Origin: Terrimonas_A sp051954695
GTDB taxonomy: Bacteria; Bacteroidota; Bacteroidia; Chitinophagales; Chitinophagaceae
Assembly: GCA_051954695.1 (NCBI GenBank)
Contig: JBQCHL010000011.1
Coordinates: 257,424 to 321,423, forward strand
Length of the DNA stretch: 64,000 nt
Direction of reading: 5' to 3'
Part shown: positions 51,430 through 59,355 of the stretch, in pieces
Layout: every line of letters starts with the position of its first letter
Position numbering within the stretch: the stretch's first letter is position 1
Program-made: the position numbers and the translations under genes
Notes under the pieces: generated by a model
Databases searched by the model: none
The model's input: only the letters and a program-made list of their open reading frames with translations
What the model was told of the DNA's origin: nothing

Positions 51430-53949
51430 TTACCTGTTTAACTTTCTTTTTACTGCTTTCTCAATTTCCACTACTACAAATACTATCGATGATACAGCAC
51501 CAGTGATCAGAAGTTCAACAATTGAGAGAGGTTGAGTATGAAAAAACTTGTTCAAAGCTGGCATATAAATAACTGCGAACTGCAGCAGCACAGTGAATAA
51601 TACTGCCATCAACAGGGATTTATTGCTCATGATGCCTATTTTGAACAATGATCTTGTTTCACTCCTGATAGCCATCACATGCCAGAGCTGACTAAAGCAA
51701 AGTACTGTGAAAACAATGGTTTGCCAATGTGCATCGGTATACCTGATAGCAAATGCCTGTGTAGCGATATTCAGTAACCCAATAAAAATGCCAACCCATA
51801 ATATATGTATGGCAAGCCCCTGAGCGAAAATGCTTTCACCGGGTTTGCGCGGAGGGCGTTGCATAATGTTCTTCTCTGCACTTTCGGCTGCCAATGCCAG
51901 TGCTGGCAATCCATCAGTCACAAGATTGATCCATAGAATATGAATAGGTAACAGTGGTATCGGCAAACCAAATAAAGGAGCAAGAAAGATGATCCATATT
52001 TCTGCAGCATTCCCGGTAAGTATATACTTGATGAATTTCCGGATATTGTCGTAAACCCGGCGGCCAGACTGTACTGCCTTAACGATAGTGGCAAAATTAT
52101 CATCAAGCAGGATCATTTGTGAAGCTTCTTTGGCCACGTCTGTTCCGGTAATGCCCATTGCCACGCCAATATTGGCTTTCTTTAATGAAGGGGCATCATT
52201 TACTCCATCGCCAGTCATGGCTACAAACTCGTGCTTTTCCTGCAAGGCTTCCAGTATTTTCAGTTTTTGTTCAGGTGATACCCGTGCATACACTCTTATC
52301 TTTTCTACATCATTTAGTTTTTTATATTGAGTTTCCTGAAGTTGCTTTCCGGTCACTGCTTCCTGGTTAGCGTCATCAATAATGCCCATCTGCTTTGCTA
52401 TGGAAGTGGCCGTTAAAGGATGATCGCCTGTGATCATCACCGGAATAATGCCTGCAGCTTTGCAATCGGCTATTGCTTTTTGTGCTTCATCTCTTGGGGG
52501 ATCTATCAATCCTACCAGCCCTATAAAGTGCATATCCTTTTCTATGGAGCCGGCTGTTATTTCCGCGGGTAGCTCATCGATCTCCTTTCCGGCAAAAGCA
52601 ATAACCCGCATGCCCTCCTTCGCCATTTTTTCTTCCTGGCTTTTAATTTCCTTTTTCAGGCTGGCATGCTTATTTATTTCGCCGATGGTTTCTGCTGCGC
52701 CTTTTGTGATCACCCATAGTTTTCCATCTCTTTGATGAATGGTAGTCATTGCTTTCCGTTCTGCATCGAAAGGAATTTCTTTTACCTGTTTGTAATTATC
52801 CTGTTCTTTGGCATATTCCACCATAGCTATTTCTGTGGGATCGCCGGAGAGCTTTCCATTCTTTTCCTTTACATCATGGTTCAGGCTCATGGCCTGTAAT
52901 AGTTCTTCCTTCATGGCTTCATCTTTTACCCATATATCCTGGACGATCATCTGGTTCTTTGTCAATGTTCCTGTTTTATCCGTACAGATATATGTAACCG
53001 AACCAAGTGTTTCCACTGCATATAATTTCCTGATCAGCACCTGTTGTTTCAATAAGCGTTTTGCCCCCAATGTAAGGGAGATGGTCACAACAGCCGGTAA
53101 TGCTTCGGGTATGGCAGCTACTGCCAGTGATATAGAAGTGAGTAACATCCGCGTCACTTCCTCACCGCGGAGATAACCAATAAAGAATAGAACGATGCAG
53201 AGTGCAATAATGACCACGGTCAGTTTTTTGCTGAAATGAGATAATCTTTTTTGCAGGGGTGTAATACTCTGTGCTTTGTCGAGCATAGCAGCAATATTGC
53301 CAAGCTCGGTCTTCATGCCGGTGGCCACTATCAATCCCTTACCGCTGCCACTGCTGATCTGTGTGCCTTTGAAAACCATGTTGAGCATGTCGCCCGGTTG
53401 CAGGTCTTTTTCTTTCAACGGTCCGGTCTTTTTGTCAACAGGATTTGACTCGCCGGTAAGGCTTGCTTCGTTGACCTTAAGGGATTCAACTTCGAGCAAG
53501 CGGATATCTGCGGGCACGATATCACCTGCTTCCATCAATATGATATCACCCGGAACGATGTCTGTGGATGGTATCTCGGTGGTCTTACCGTTTCTAATGA
53601 TGCGTGAATTGGGTACGGCTGTTTTTTGCAGGGCTTCTATCGCTTTTTCTGCACGATACTCCTGGATAAAACCGATCACTGCATTCAATATGGTGATAAT
53701 GATGATAACGATGGTGTCTGCCGGTTCTCCGATAAAGAAAGATATCACAGCCGCTATAATTAATACCAGGATCATCACATCAAAGAACTGGCGGAAGAAG
53801 ATCAGTAACGGGCTGATCTTCTTTTTACTCTTGAGTTCATTTTTCCCATGCTCCGCCAGTTTCTGTTGCACAGCCTGATCATCCAGGCCATCAGAACTGC
53901 TATTCATTTGTTGCAATGCTTCTTCTCCGGAAATAGAGTACCAGTTCAT
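51430..53949 (-). CDS. SERCA-like Ca2+-transporting P-type ATPase
   Basis: An 839-residue P2A-type ATPase. Actuator motif TGES, phosphorylation site CTDKTGTLT (Asp324), KGAAE nucleotide domain, MTGDGVNDAPSL hinge and ten membrane segments are all there. The Ca2+-site residues match SERCA: AAIPEALPAV in M4, TGNAAEIW (Asn, Glu) in M5 and NLVTDGLPA (Asn, Asp) in M6. It therefore most likely exports Ca2+. Three closely spaced ATG codons (53961, 53955, 53949) precede NWYSISGEEAL; 53949 matches the homologous start. It follows the DUF3175 gene by 21 bp. Confidence 0.94.
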   Translation of the reverse strand: MNWYSISGEEALQQMNSSSDGLDDQAVQQKLAEHGKNELKSKKKISPLLIFFRQFFDVMILVLIIAAVISFFIGEPADTIVIIIITILNAVIGFIQEYRAEKAIEALQKTAVPNSRIIRNGKTTEIPSTDIVPGDIILMEAGDIVPADIRLLEVESLKVNEASLTGESNPVDKKTGPLKEKDLQPGDMLNMVFKGTQISSGSGKGLIVATGMKTELGNIAAMLDKAQSITPLQKRLSHFSKKLTVVIIALCIVLFFIGYLRGEEVTRMLLTSISLAVAAIPEALPAVVTISLTLGAKRLLKQQVLIRKLYAVETLGSVTYICTDKTGTLTKNQMIVQDIWVKDEAMKEELLQAMSLNHDVKEKNGKLSGDPTEIAMVEYAKEQDNYKQVKEIPFDAERKAMTTIHQRDGKLWVITKGAAETIGEINKHASLKKEIKSQEEKMAKEGMRVIAFAGKEIDELPAEITAGSIEKDMHFIGLVGLIDPPRDEAQKAIADCKAAGIIPVMITGDHPLTATSIAKQMGIIDDANQEAVTGKQLQETQYKKLNDVEKIRVYARVSPEQKLKILEALQEKHEFVAMTGDGVNDAPSLKKANIGVAMGITGTDVAKEASQMILLDDNFATIVKAVQSGRRVYDNIRKFIKYILTGNAAEIWIIFLAPLFGLPIPLLPIHILWINLVTDGLPALALAAESAEKNIMQRPPRKPGESIFAQGLAIHILWVGIFIGLLNIATQAFAIRYTDAHWQTIVFTVLCFSQLWHVMAIRSETRSLFKIGIMSNKSLLMAVLFTVLLQFAVIYMPALNKFFHTQPLSIVELLITGAVSSIVFVVVEIEKAVKRKLNR

Positions 53950-53982
53950 GATCATCCCCATTTTTATTCATCTGCGGCTTTA

Positions 53983-54285
53983 TTACTTTTTGAATAAAGA
54001 TCTGAGTTTGGTTTTTGCCCTTTCAAGTATTTTTTTTCTTGAGGGTGCCAGGTTTTTGCCAGCCCTGTTGATATAAAAATTCAACATCGACATAGCGGAT
54101 TGCAATGGCGTTCCTTTTCTTCTTTTGCTTCTTTCCGCTGACCGTTTTAATGACCTTGCTACGTCTTCAGGATTGCGTGATTTGAACAGGTGTTCTTTCA
54201 GGTCAAGGGCATTGCTTGTTGCGTTTACCCGGCCAGACCATTTTTGTTTCTTTCGTGGGGTTTTCTTTTTCCTGGTAGTTTCCAT
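53983..54285 (-). CDS. DUF3175 basic protein
   Basis: A 100-residue, highly basic protein matching DUF3175: KWSGRVNATSNALDLKEHLF, then PEDVARSLKRSAERSKRRKG, LQSAMSMLNFYINRAGKNL. The N-terminus is a Lys/Arg run. The family may bind nucleic acid because of its charge, but this is not shown. It lies just upstream of the ATPase gene on the same strand and may be co-transcribed with it. Confidence 0.9.
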   Translation of the reverse strand: METTRKKKTPRKKQKWSGRVNATSNALDLKEHLFKSRNPEDVARSLKRSAERSKRRKGTPLQSAMSMLNFYINRAGKNLAPSRKKILERAKTKLRSLFKK

Positions 54286-54583
54286 AAAAAGGGGTTTTGC
54301 TTATTTAAGTAAGCATAAAATCAGGCCAATTATGAAAGTCAGGGCTGGTCCGGGTCTTGATACCAACCTGTAGCCATTCAAGAAAAGCAGGGGTCAACAA
54401 CTGCTCCAATTTCCGCATAATCAGTGAAATGCACTACTTTAGCCTACACATGCATCTATTTAGGAAGATGGTAACATCTTTGCCTTTAAATTGCATGAAA
54501 TTGGACTGATGATTGATGTAAAAAGGAAATTCATCGCATCAGTGAAATGGACGGACATTCAACGCTCAATTAATTTATTTTTT

Positions 54584-55189
54584 ATGAAACCGGTTATTCT
54601 GTTTGCCCTGCTGGTAACAGCGGCTTCGGTCAATGCGCAATCCCTCAAGGAAACTTTGTACAGCGGAAAACTAAAATCCGATACAGGTACAGTAGTCCGG
54701 AAAGGAGAGGACCTTTCTACCAAAATAGACACCAGCACCCGGAAAAAACCGGCACCTGTAGAAATGGAAAAACCCAAAGTGGTTACAGCCAGTCTTGATG
54801 CTGCAGGTAATATTGTTACTACCGTTCAGTCAGAAGCTGCACCTCCGGTCGTTCTCGATTCAACCGGTACTCCGGTTGCGGCAGCACCTAAGGATAATAA
54901 CAAATCCTGGAAAGATTTTATGGATGAGTTTACTACCACTCTGAGAACAGAAGTGATGACTTCCAAAAAGATCAAGGACGGGACTTATTCTGTATTGATC
55001 GAATATGAGATCGGCACAGATGGGCAGGTAAGTGTTAATAATATCAATTGTTCACCTGAAAATTCTTTTCTCGCCGATCAGGTAAAAGAACGGCTTACAC
55101 TGACTGCGCCAAGACTGACTCCTTTGCTGGGTACCAATGGTAAACCCCGCAAAGCGATCAAGAAGCAGACAATCACTTTGTCAAAATGA
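54584..55189 (+). CDS. Secreted TonB C-terminal-like protein
   Basis: A 201-residue exported protein: signal peptide MKPVILFALLVTAASVNAQ, then a Lys/Thr/Pro-rich linker with KKPAPVEMEKPKV, then a C-terminal domain (about 120-201) with LIEYEIGTDGQVSVNNINC and LTLTAPRLTPLLGTNGKP, which resembles the TonB C-terminal fold. It lacks the N-terminal TonB anchor, so it is a soluble periplasmic relative rather than an energy transducer. The ATG at 54584 is preferred; the frame extends upstream to 54491. Confidence 0.75.
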   Translation: MKPVILFALLVTAASVNAQSLKETLYSGKLKSDTGTVVRKGEDLSTKIDTSTRKKPAPVEMEKPKVVTASLDAAGNIVTTVQSEAAPPVVLDSTGTPVAAAPKDNNKSWKDFMDEFTTTLRTEVMTSKKIKDGTYSVLIEYEIGTDGQVSVNNINCSPENSFLADQVKERLTLTAPRLTPLLGTNGKPRKAIKKQTITLSK

Positions 55190-55211
55190 TATAATGACGT
55201 AATCTTATTTA

Positions 55212-55237
55212 ATAAAGCCTCTTTATAGAGGCTTTAT
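55212..55237 (+). terminator. Intrinsic terminator
   Basis: ATAAAGCCTCT (55212-55222) with AGAGGCTTTAT (55227-55237), TTAT loop; 22 bp after the TonB-like gene. Confidence 0.75.
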
Positions 55238-55261
55238 GCAGTTATAGGGGTATTGAATCCT

Positions 55262-55323
55262 CCCACAAAGACACAAAGAGCACAAAGGATATTTTTTCTT
55301 TGTGCTCTTTGTGTCTTTGTGGG
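55262..55323. repeat. 26-bp inverted repeat built from ACAAAG units
   Basis: CCCACAAAGACACAAAGAGCACAAAG (55262-55287) and its exact complement (55298-55323) around a 10-nt loop. Each arm holds four ACAAAG-type units (CACAAAG, ACACAAAG, GCACAAAG). This could form a very stable hairpin. The arm sequence resembles a low-complexity repeat seen at many sites in some Bacteroidota chromosomes; genome copy number is needed. Confidence 0.85.
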
Positions 55324-55393
55324 GCAAACTTCTAGTACTCTATTTTGAATTCCATCTTCGTTGCATCATCAAAAAAACCTGATCGCAGATAGC

Positions 55394-55414
55394 AACCGCC
55401 ATGAGCGGTTTTTT
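55394..55414 (+). terminator. Small intrinsic terminator
   Basis: AACCGC (55394-55399), CATGA loop, GCGGTT (55405-55410) followed by T4; it would back up the terminator at 55212 on the plus strand. Confidence 0.55.
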
Positions 55415-55793
55415 ATTTCCCATTCTTTTTCTTTGCTGCTTTCAGTGCATTTCTAGCAATCTGCCATTTCACTATTTTTCTGATCAATTGGTGAGGCATA
55501 GGCTGATCAAGTGGGAATTGTATGGAACCTTTTCCTGTTTTATAGGGAGCAAGGTCTTTGCTGAATGTTTCATCATTGGTGGGAGCAGGGTAAAATCCGA
55601 TATGGTTTTTAAAGGCAGCAAAATATACAAGGTTGCCATTCAGCATAAAAGTGGGCATATCGTATTTGATGGTCTCTTCAGCAGCAGGCGCGGTTTCTTT
55701 TACAATAGTGCGTACCTCTTCCAGGATGATTTGAACATGCTTCGGAAAACGAGAGATGTATTCATCGATGCTCGCAGGCTTGGATGTTTTCAT
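55413..55793 (-). CDS. DUF1801/YdhG-like protein
   Basis: A 126-residue DUF1801 protein: SIDEYISRFPKHVQIILEEVRTIVKETAP, TIKYDMPTFMLNGNLVYFAAFKNHIGFYPAP, KGSIQFPLDQPMPHQLIRKIVKWQ. This fold includes the frataxin-like YdhG iron-chaperone group; binding iron is a possibility only. Convergent with the TonB-like gene region and divergent from the phosphodiesterase. Confidence 0.9.
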   Translation of the reverse strand: MKTSKPASIDEYISRFPKHVQIILEEVRTIVKETAPAAEETIKYDMPTFMLNGNLVYFAAFKNHIGFYPAPTNDETFSKDLAPYKTGKGSIQFPLDQPMPHQLIRKIVKWQIARNALKAAKKKNGK

Positions 55794-55879
55794 GATCTTA
55801 TTTTTCTGCTATTCCAAATTTAACCAAAGCGAGATATATGGCAAGGCCTTATCTTTAATAAACCATAAAACAAGAACGG

Positions 55880-57151
55880 ATGCTTCTGAAAATAAAACCT
55901 GTTGCCCGGATAGCTTTCTTTGCATTACTGCTTTTATTGTCATTTAGTTATGCTAGCCAGGCCCAATCCAAAACAAGGAAGACCGTCTTTATTATTGCAG
56001 ATGGTATTCCTGCTGATGTGATTGAAAAACTTGATCCGCCACAGCTCCGTGCAATTGCGGCCGAAGGTGGTTATACAAGGGCATATGTAGGAGGGAAAAA
56101 AGGAACTTATTCCCAAACACCAACGATCTCTGCTGTAGGTTATAACAGTGTGCTTACCGGTACCTGGGTCAATAAGCATAATGTATGGGACAATGATATT
56201 GCAGCGCCCAACTATTCTTACTATACGATCTTCCGTTATTTAAAAGAGCAATACCCGGCTAAAAAGACCGCCATTTTCTCCACCTGGCTTGATAACCGTA
56301 CTAAATTGGTAGGAGATAAACTGGCAGCTACAGGCAATATCCCGGTAGATTATCATTTTGATGGAATGGAACTGGATACTGTCAATTATCCGCATGATAA
56401 GCAGGGAGAATATCTTGACAAAATTGATGAGGCCGTAGCTCAACGCGCAGCGGAATATATCAAATCGGATGCTCCTGATCTTTCCTGGGTTTACCTGGAA
56501 CACACGGATGACCTGGGACATGCTTTTGGCGACAGCCCGCAATTTTATGAATCCGTTAAAGTGGCCGACAAGCGGATCGGTTATATCCGTGAAGCTATCC
56601 GGCAAAGACAACAGCAGCATAATGAAGAGTGGCTGTTGGTGGTTACTACTGATCATGGAAGGGATGCCAAAACAGGGAAGGGGCATGGTGGTCAGTCGGA
56701 CCGTGAAAGGGATAGCTGGATCTTTACCAACTATAAACCGTTGAATGCAGCATTCAAAGCACCGCAGGCTTCTGTGGTGGATATTATGCCGAGCATTGCA
56801 CGTTTTATGGATATTACCCTTCCTGTTGAGAATGCCCGTGAAGTGGATGGCATACCATTTATAGGTGAATTGTCTTTTATTGATCCTGTATTTACTACCG
56901 GGCTTTCGTCATTAAAAATAGACTGGAAGCCCATCGCCACAAATGAGAAGCTGAAAGTATGGATCAGTTGGTCGAATGCTTTTAAGAATGGCGGTAAGGA
57001 TGAGTATCTGCTACTGCAGGAAGTTCCTGTAAATGCCGGACAGTTAAATATAAAAGTGAATGCCCCGCTCAGTGCCTCCGGTCCATTTTATAAAGTTGTA
57101 CTGGAAGGAAAGTATAACAGGGCCAATAGCTGGTATGTTCCTGAGAAATAA
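55880..57151 (+). CDS. Secreted alkaline phosphatase-superfamily phosphodiesterase
   Basis: A 423-residue exported enzyme of the nucleotide pyrophosphatase/phosphodiesterase type. Signal peptide ends SQAQS near residue 30. Metal ligands are recognisable: Asp41 in IIADG, Thr in SQTPTISA (nucleophile position near 80-82), Asp and His in HTDDLGHAFG, DH in TTDHGRD, and His in GHGGQSD. The C-terminal domain from about 330 is beta-rich (LLLQEVPVNAGQLNIKVN). Substrate unknown; phosphodiester or phosphonate cleavage in the periplasm is likely. Confidence 0.9.
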   Translation: MLLKIKPVARIAFFALLLLLSFSYASQAQSKTRKTVFIIADGIPADVIEKLDPPQLRAIAAEGGYTRAYVGGKKGTYSQTPTISAVGYNSVLTGTWVNKHNVWDNDIAAPNYSYYTIFRYLKEQYPAKKTAIFSTWLDNRTKLVGDKLAATGNIPVDYHFDGMELDTVNYPHDKQGEYLDKIDEAVAQRAAEYIKSDAPDLSWVYLEHTDDLGHAFGDSPQFYESVKVADKRIGYIREAIRQRQQQHNEEWLLVVTTDHGRDAKTGKGHGGQSDRERDSWIFTNYKPLNAAFKAPQASVVDIMPSIARFMDITLPVENAREVDGIPFIGELSFIDPVFTTGLSSLKIDWKPIATNEKLKVWISWSNAFKNGGKDEYLLLQEVPVNAGQLNIKVNAPLSASGPFYKVVLEGKYNRANSWYVPEK

Positions 57152-57157
57152 TTAAGA

Positions 57158-57199
57158 ATAAAAGAAAGCGGCTGCAATATTGCAGCCGCTTTCTTTTAT
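57158..57199. terminator. Bidirectional intrinsic terminator
   Basis: Perfect 20-bp stem (57158-57177 with 57180-57199) with a two-base centre; A-rich left, T-rich right. It separates the convergent phosphodiesterase and DUF3108-like genes and touches the stop codon of the latter. Confidence 0.9.
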
Positions 57200-57975
57200 C
57201 ACATGCTGAACCCGAGTTTGATCTTATACCTGAACCTTCCACCAAATTCCTGTTCCAGTTTTAACACCTCCATGGTCTTTTTACTGATCCAGAATGTTTC
57301 TGTATTATTCCGGCCGGCATGGGTGAGCAGCCAGCATTCTATTTCCTGGTTATCATAACCTGTCAATGTTGCACTTCCGGAAACTGTATAAGCCTGGAGT
57401 GCCGGTGCGGAGAATCCGGGATCATAAAAATTCACAAGAAATGTTCTTCCTGATTTATAAGGAAGGACAGGGAAAACTTCGAGGTCCAAATGCCAGTTCA
57501 GCACATATTCATTCAGGGCCTTTTGAAACCCGTCGTAAGCCTGTTTTTTAACGCGGGCGGTGTCTGCGCTGGTCAGTAGCGTGTCATTTATATATCCTTC
57601 CTTCGTAAGGAAATTGAAAGTTGAATTGGGTCTTCCGATCCATTCGCTTTTCTGATAGAGTGGTGCAAATGTTTTTTCATCGCAAACAGAATACACTTTA
57701 TGTACGATCTTTGTGTTGTCTTCCCATTCCTGTGTTACGGAGATCGCTTTCCGGCCCTGGTAATCCAGATGATCGATGGTGCGGCTCCATAGCTGGTAAT
57801 TGCTCCGGCTGCTGTCTTTTCCCAGTTTGAAATAAACAAGGTACCGGTGGGTGCCGCTCTTCAGCACTTTGAGGTTGATCATGTCGGGACTGATCTTTAC
57901 AGTATCCTGCTGTGCAGCGGCCTGGAAGGAAGCAAGGCAAATGGTTGCGCCTGCGAGTAGTGAGCAAACTTTCAT
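57199..57975 (-). CDS. DUF3108-like secreted protein
   Basis: A 258-residue exported protein (signal peptide MKVCSLLAGATICLASFQAAAQ). The mature part is beta-rich (HRYLVYFKLGKDS, LDYQGRKAISVTQEW, ECWLLTHAGRNNTETFWISKKTMEVLKLEQ), which matches the DUF3108-like group of periplasmic proteins. The role is unknown; it may bind a lipid or sugar. Stop codon overlaps the terminator by 1 bp. Confidence 0.75.
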   Translation of the reverse strand: MKVCSLLAGATICLASFQAAAQQDTVKISPDMINLKVLKSGTHRYLVYFKLGKDSSRSNYQLWSRTIDHLDYQGRKAISVTQEWEDNTKIVHKVYSVCDEKTFAPLYQKSEWIGRPNSTFNFLTKEGYINDTLLTSADTARVKKQAYDGFQKALNEYVLNWHLDLEVFPVLPYKSGRTFLVNFYDPGFSAPALQAYTVSGSATLTGYDNQEIECWLLTHAGRNNTETFWISKKTMEVLKLEQEFGGRFRYKIKLGFSM

Positions 57976-58097
57976 ATAAGCTGTTTGTAAAGGGGTGACG
58001 TTAATTTTGGTAAAATAGAACCTTTTGACAGGAGTTTGGAAAGGAACATGCCGAAGTATAAGAAAAGCGGGATAAACTGTGTGAAATAACCCGCGTA

Positions 58098-59345
58098 TTA
58101 CATTTGTTTCTCCGGTAACCTGATAATAAACGAAGCTCCTTCCCCGGGTTTGCTCTCCGCCCGGATCGTTCCGTTATGCTTATCTACGATCTTTTTACAA
58201 ATGGATAATCCAATGCCGGAACCTTCAAAATCGTGATAACTATGCAGGCGCTTGAACACACGAAAAATATCAGCTTCAAACTGTTGTTCAAAGCCGATGC
58301 CCTTGTCTGCGACGATTATTTCATACAATGCTTGTTCCGGAACTGTACCGGTTATCTTTCGGGAAGATATCTTTACTTCTGCTGTTGCATTCGTTTTCCG
58401 GAACTTTAAGGCATTGCTGATAAGATTATAAAATAATTGCCTTACCATACTCGGGATAGCATAAATGGCAGGCAGGTTATCGCAGGTAATGACTGCGTTG
58501 CTTTTTTCAATTTTGATCTCCAGTTCTACCAGCGCTTCTTTTACCATCAGGTTCAGGTCTACCATTTTGAAATCGGATGAGTTGGCGGAATGTCTTGAAA
58601 AGCTGAGCAGATCATTGATCAGCGATTGCATCCGCTGCGAAGAGCTGATGATCTTCTTAAAGTATTTTTCCGTTTCTTCATCTTGCTTTTGGATCGTCAG
58701 TATCTTATCGCTGAACACCTGTATCTTCCTCAAAGGTTCCTGTAGGTCGTGCGAAGCCACATAGGCAAACTGGTCCAGTTCTTCATTGATCTCTTTTAGC
58801 TGCAGGTTGTTCTCTACCAGCTGGGCATTCAGCATTCTTACTTTTTCTTCAGATGCTTTTCTTTCCTCGATTTCTTTTTGAAGGGAGTGATTGGCTGCAA
58901 GCAACTTTTGTTCATGGAGCAGCAACTGGTAATTTTTCCTGTACAGTTCTACGAACACACCTACTTTAACCCGGAGAAGATCAGGGTTGATCGGTTTGTA
59001 AATATAGTCCACGCCACCTGACCGGTATCCTTTAAAGATAATTTCTTCATCATAGTCATGCGCTGTGATGAAGATGATGGGTATCTCTTTTAGTTTCTCC
59101 CGCTCATAAATGATAGCGGCGGTTTCAAATCCATTGAGGTCGGGCATCTGCACATCCATCAGGATCAGGGAAAAATCGTGTTGCTGCAAGAGTATCTTTA
59201 GGGCAGCACGTCCTGAGTTTGCTTTAACGATGGTATAGTTATCTCTTTCCAGGATGGCTTCAATGGAAAAGAGATTGTCTTCCCGGTCGTCAACCACAAG
59301 AATTTTGATGTCAGACTTAGGCGGTTGCTTGGAATTGGGCTTCAT
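58098..59345 (-). CDS. Receiver-histidine kinase (REC-HisKA-HATPase)
   Basis: A 415-residue soluble kinase with an N-terminal receiver: DDREDN acidic pocket, phospho-acceptor Asp64 (LILMDVQMPDLNG), ITAHD and YKPIN. A coiled-coil linker (about 140-185) leads to the HisKA domain with SHDLQEPLRKI (His199) and a HATPase (FYNLISNALKFRK, VADKGIGFE, GSGIGLSICKKI). The dimerisation His motif resembles bacteriophytochrome-type kinases. It is 10 bp downstream of the large hybrid kinase and is very likely its signalling partner. Confidence 0.92.
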   Translation of the reverse strand: MKPNSKQPPKSDIKILVVDDREDNLFSIEAILERDNYTIVKANSGRAALKILLQQHDFSLILMDVQMPDLNGFETAAIIYEREKLKEIPIIFITAHDYDEEIIFKGYRSGGVDYIYKPINPDLLRVKVGVFVELYRKNYQLLLHEQKLLAANHSLQKEIEERKASEEKVRMLNAQLVENNLQLKEINEELDQFAYVASHDLQEPLRKIQVFSDKILTIQKQDEETEKYFKKIISSSQRMQSLINDLLSFSRHSANSSDFKMVDLNLMVKEALVELEIKIEKSNAVITCDNLPAIYAIPSMVRQLFYNLISNALKFRKTNATAEVKISSRKITGTVPEQALYEIIVADKGIGFEQQFEADIFRVFKRLHSYHDFEGSGIGLSICKKIVDKHNGTIRAESKPGEGASFIIRLPEKQM

Positions 59346-59355
59346 CTGCTACTTA

